Source: Prochlorococcus sp. AG-449-G23 (GTDB lineage: Bacteria > Cyanobacteriota > Cyanobacteriia > PCC-6307 > Cyanobiaceae). Taken from it: DNA of 64,000 nucleotides. Both the position numbers and the translations under genes were made by a program. The notes under the pieces are model-generated. The model did no database searches and was not told where the DNA came from. It was given only the letters and a program-made list of their open reading frames with translations. Shown here piece by piece: positions 61,773-64,000 of the stretch (its first letter is position 1; each line of letters opens with the position of its first letter). The DNA lies in contig QCQJ01000005.1 in NCBI GenBank assembly GCA_003209585.1, positions 1 through 64,000 of the forward strand. The letters run 5' to 3'.

Positions 61773-63065
61773 TTAGAATTTGAAAGTTGAAGTTAGAAGA
61801 ACACCGAAGATGTCGTCATCAGTATCTGCTAATACGTCAGATCCGCCAAAAACAGCAGGTCTTACTTCGATTGAATCATTTGGTTTGAATGCATAGTAAG
61901 CTTCCCAAACAAAAGGATCTACTTCTGTAGAAGAACAAGTTCCATTACACTCAGTCTGTTTAAGTGGCTGAGTAAATGCTAAACCAATTCTGTCATCAGC
62001 TTGGAACATATCTTTCCAAGTAAGTCCGACAAAATAGCTATCAGCTTCTTTAGCAGCTCCAGCAGCTGGTGTATCTGCAGTCTTTGTATCGTAACCTACA
62101 GATATTTCAGGTACAGCAGTTCCTGATTCTTCTGGCATCCAGTAACCTCTAAAAGCGTAACCAGTTGTATCGCCATCAGAACCTTTCATACCCTTTCCAA
62201 GTGTTGTTGCATTATATGCTTGCGATGTCCAGTTTTGAGCATCAGAAAGAGTAGCTGAAAGATGCCATCTGTCTGTGGTATAGGCAATTTGTGTATCCCA
62301 TTTTCTAACACTTTCATCACTCAACAAACCACCAGTGGCGGCGTCAGCATTCTTATCAACAATGTTTGTTGCAACACCAAATCCGTTGTCAGCTTCGTAT
62401 TTAAAACCGAAACCTACGTCAGTACTTGCTCCAAAGTTACTATTTCCACCAAGTTTCATTGATTTAAGTGCACCTGGCTTGTAAATAGAAGGAGTGATGT
62501 ACATGTAGTAGTTCTCAATCCTTGGACCTGCAAAGGCTGTAATATTGTCACCGATAGGGAAGGTGTACCACATTTTATCGACTTTAAAGTCGTCACTTGT
62601 ATCCTTAGTCTCTATATGATATGTGGCCTTGTTTTTCCACTGTGGAGCATTCTCACCACCTTTCAAACGGACATAAAGATTATCATCACCAGTGAAACTT
62701 GTATTCAAGTTCATTGAGTATACATAACCTGTTCCTACCGTTTCGGAACCACCAATTTCATTACCACCATCTACAGCACCAATCCACATTACTGCTTTAC
62801 CATCCATGGTAGTGGTATCTGTGAAGCCACCTGCTTCAAATTCATTTTGTCTAGCCTCAAGACCATCAACACGGCCCTTAAGGTTTGCAACATCTTCACT
62901 AATTTCATTAATGAATGTATTGCTGTCTAACCTTGAAGAACTTTTTTGGCTACGAGCGTAGCTGTTCATTTCTTCAACGTTGACTGCGTCAGAAGCCTGA
63001 GCAGCAATTGGAGCTAACAAGCTCAAAGATGCCCCTGCCACCAACAATTGTTGGAAGAGTTTCAT
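61773..63065 (-). CDS. Outer-membrane porin (Som/OprB-like)
   Basis: 430 residues: signal peptide to about 24, a short SLH-like segment (VEEMNSYARSQKSSSRLDSN), a coiled coil (EDVANLKGRVDGLEARQNEF), then a beta-barrel of alternating strands ending in a C-terminal Phe (TSTFKF), the usual outer-membrane sorting mark. It passes small solutes across the outer membrane. An insertion-like FNGTCSSTEV region carries two cysteines. Confidence 0.88.
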   Translation of the reverse strand: MKLFQQLLVAGASLSLLAPIAAQASDAVNVEEMNSYARSQKSSSRLDSNTFINEISEDVANLKGRVDGLEARQNEFEAGGFTDTTTMDGKAVMWIGAVDGGNEIGGSETVGTGYVYSMNLNTSFTGDDNLYVRLKGGENAPQWKNKATYHIETKDTSDDFKVDKMWYTFPIGDNITAFAGPRIENYYMYITPSIYKPGALKSMKLGGNSNFGASTDVGFGFKYEADNGFGVATNIVDKNADAATGGLLSDESVRKWDTQIAYTTDRWHLSATLSDAQNWTSQAYNATTLGKGMKGSDGDTTGYAFRGYWMPEESGTAVPEISVGYDTKTADTPAAGAAKEADSYFVGLTWKDMFQADDRIGLAFTQPLKQTECNGTCSSTEVDPFVWEAYYAFKPNDSIEVRPAVFGGSDVLADTDDDIFGVLLTSTFKF

Positions 63066-63203
63066 TTTACCTCACACTAAAATAACCCAATAAATCGGGT
63101 ATCTATACTGTATCGAGCGTAACAAATAAGGGAAGGAATATAAGTTTCAATATCGTGTAACTTTTGATACAAATATTGCTTTTCTTATAAAAATTTTTCT
63201 GCA

Positions 63204-64000
63204 CTATTTCTTTAATAATGGATAATCTAGAAATTCTCTTTCCTCTACCCATGAGGATGCAACTTCTCTTGCTAATTTTCGAATCTTTTCAATATATTGT
63301 GCACGATCTGTAACTGAAATAACTCCCCTTGCATCAAGTAAATTAAAAGTATGGCTGCATTTCAGAACAAAATCAAGCGCAGGATGAGTTAATTTCTTTT
63401 CTATTAAGGAATTTGCCTCATCTTGATAAATTTCAAACAATTTCCTGAGGTTATCAGGACTAGATTCAGTAAAGTTATATGAGCACTGACTTTTTTCAAA
63501 TTGAAGCCAAATATCACTATAATTCAAACTTTTATTCCAATTTAAATCCCAGATACTTTCTACATCCTGCAAAAACATTGCAATCCTCTCTAATCCATAG
63601 GTGATTTCAATAGGGATTGGATTACAATCTAATCCTCCACATTGTTGGAAATAAGTAAACTGAGTAACTTCCATTCCATCCAGCCAAACTTCCCAACCAA
63701 CTCCCCACGCACCTAGTGTGGGCGACTCCCAATTATCTTCTACAAATCTTATGTCATGATTTCTAGGATTAATTCCAAGAGATTCTAAGGATGTTAAATA
63801 TTTTTCCTGTATTCCTTCTGGGGAAGGTTTAATTATTACTTGATATTGATAGTAATGTTGTGCTCTGTTTGGATTATCGCCAAAACGTCCATCTGTAGGT
63901 CTTCTACATGGTTCAGCATATGCCACACTCCAAGGTTCTGGCCCAATAGCCCTTAAAAAAGTATGCGGATTCATAGTTCCAGCACCCTTTTCGGTATCAT
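63204..64000 (-). CDS. glyQ: Glycyl-tRNA synthetase alpha chain, 5' end cut by window
   Basis: At least 265 codons are visible; the frame is open to the right edge (DTEKGAGT before [15 protein letters not shown]), so the true start lies outside. Motifs: [36 protein letters not shown] and [13 protein letters not shown] are those of the class II alpha subunit. It partners with GlyS to charge tRNA-Gly. Confidence 0.97.
   Translation of the reverse strand, partial: DTEKGAGTMNPHTFLRAIGPEPWSVAYAEPCRRPTDGRFGDNPNRAQHYYQYQVIIKPSPEGIQEKYLTSLESLGINPRNHDIRFVEDNWESPTLGAWGVGWEVWLDGMEVTQFTYFQQCGGLDCNPIPIEITYGLERIAMFLQDVESIWDLNWNKSLNYSDIWLQFEKSQCSYNFTESSPDNLRKLFEIYQDEANSLIEKKLTHPALDFVLKCSHTFNLLDARGVISVTDRAQYIEKIRKLAREVASSWVEEREFLDYPLLKK

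Noticed and set aside
1-64000. CRISPR array
   Set aside because: No regularly spaced identical repeats were seen. The tRNA-like fragments are irregularly spaced and too few.
1-64000. Transposase, insertion sequence or integrase gene
   Set aside because: None recognised on either strand, despite the island-like organisation.

Overview
The window is about 30% GC, densely packed, and carries a marine picocyanobacterial gene set. This includes psbD/psbC with a 17-base overlap, ycf4, ycf39, petM, split pntA, an NTR-thioredoxin fusion, many high-light-inducible (hli) genes, an outer-membrane porin and lineage-restricted families recognised by eye (DUF1651, DUF2839, DUF3303, DUF3721, DUF3764). It is best read as a high-light-clade Prochlorococcus chromosome. 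The strain cannot be named from sequence alone.

Region 1 (about 1-31.4 kb) looks like a genomic island. It is AT-rich and made mostly of short proteins, with many intergenic gaps and several broken genes. Four degenerate tRNA-Pro-like 3' fragments (1243, 2873, 3864, 8645) punctuate the first 9 kb as direct repeats. They delimit an hli cassette (1.6-2.7 kb) and a cassette of carbamoyltransferase, SxtJ-like, DUF5989-like and SGNH hydrolase genes (4.07-7.59 kb). Next come a RluF-like pseudouridine synthase, an SRAP (YedK) protein, a possible structured RNA at 12.3-12.5 kb, and a five-gene run of tiny overlapping genes (13.7-14.7 kb). These are followed by a psbF-like protein lacking the heme histidine (19.2-19.5 kb), a divergent NRAMP-like transporter, an NSS-family sodium symporter, SelO, and a second hli cluster (28.6-29.9 kb). 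The two hli clusters share a promoter layout with two tandem HLR1-like boxes, the site type bound by RpaB.

Region 2 (31.4-57 kb) is core chromosome: ychF, an HlyD-type adaptor, polA, cysS, dxr, a ferredoxin-like protein, the pnt operon, NTRC, infA-like, ycf39, petM, ilvH, cyclophilin, ycf4, psbD-psbC, maf, cobQ, ferredoxin and a VTT/DedA protein. Several neighbours fit photosynthetic redox balance and photosystem II assembly.

Region 3 (57.1-59.5 kb) is a small accessory patch. It ends at the 3' end of an intact tRNA-Ser(CGA), with hairpins, tiny genes, a frameshifted gene and a truncated HsdR-N-like fragment abutting the tRNA. Region 4 (59.5-64 kb) returns to core functions: an iron-binding protein (futA/idiA) divergent from a piuC-type dioxygenase, a small secreted protein, a porin, and glyQ running off the right edge.

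Family names come from motif recognition only; no database search was run. Many genes under 60 codons are called from start/stop structure, ribosome-binding sites and compact spacing, with confidence set accordingly.
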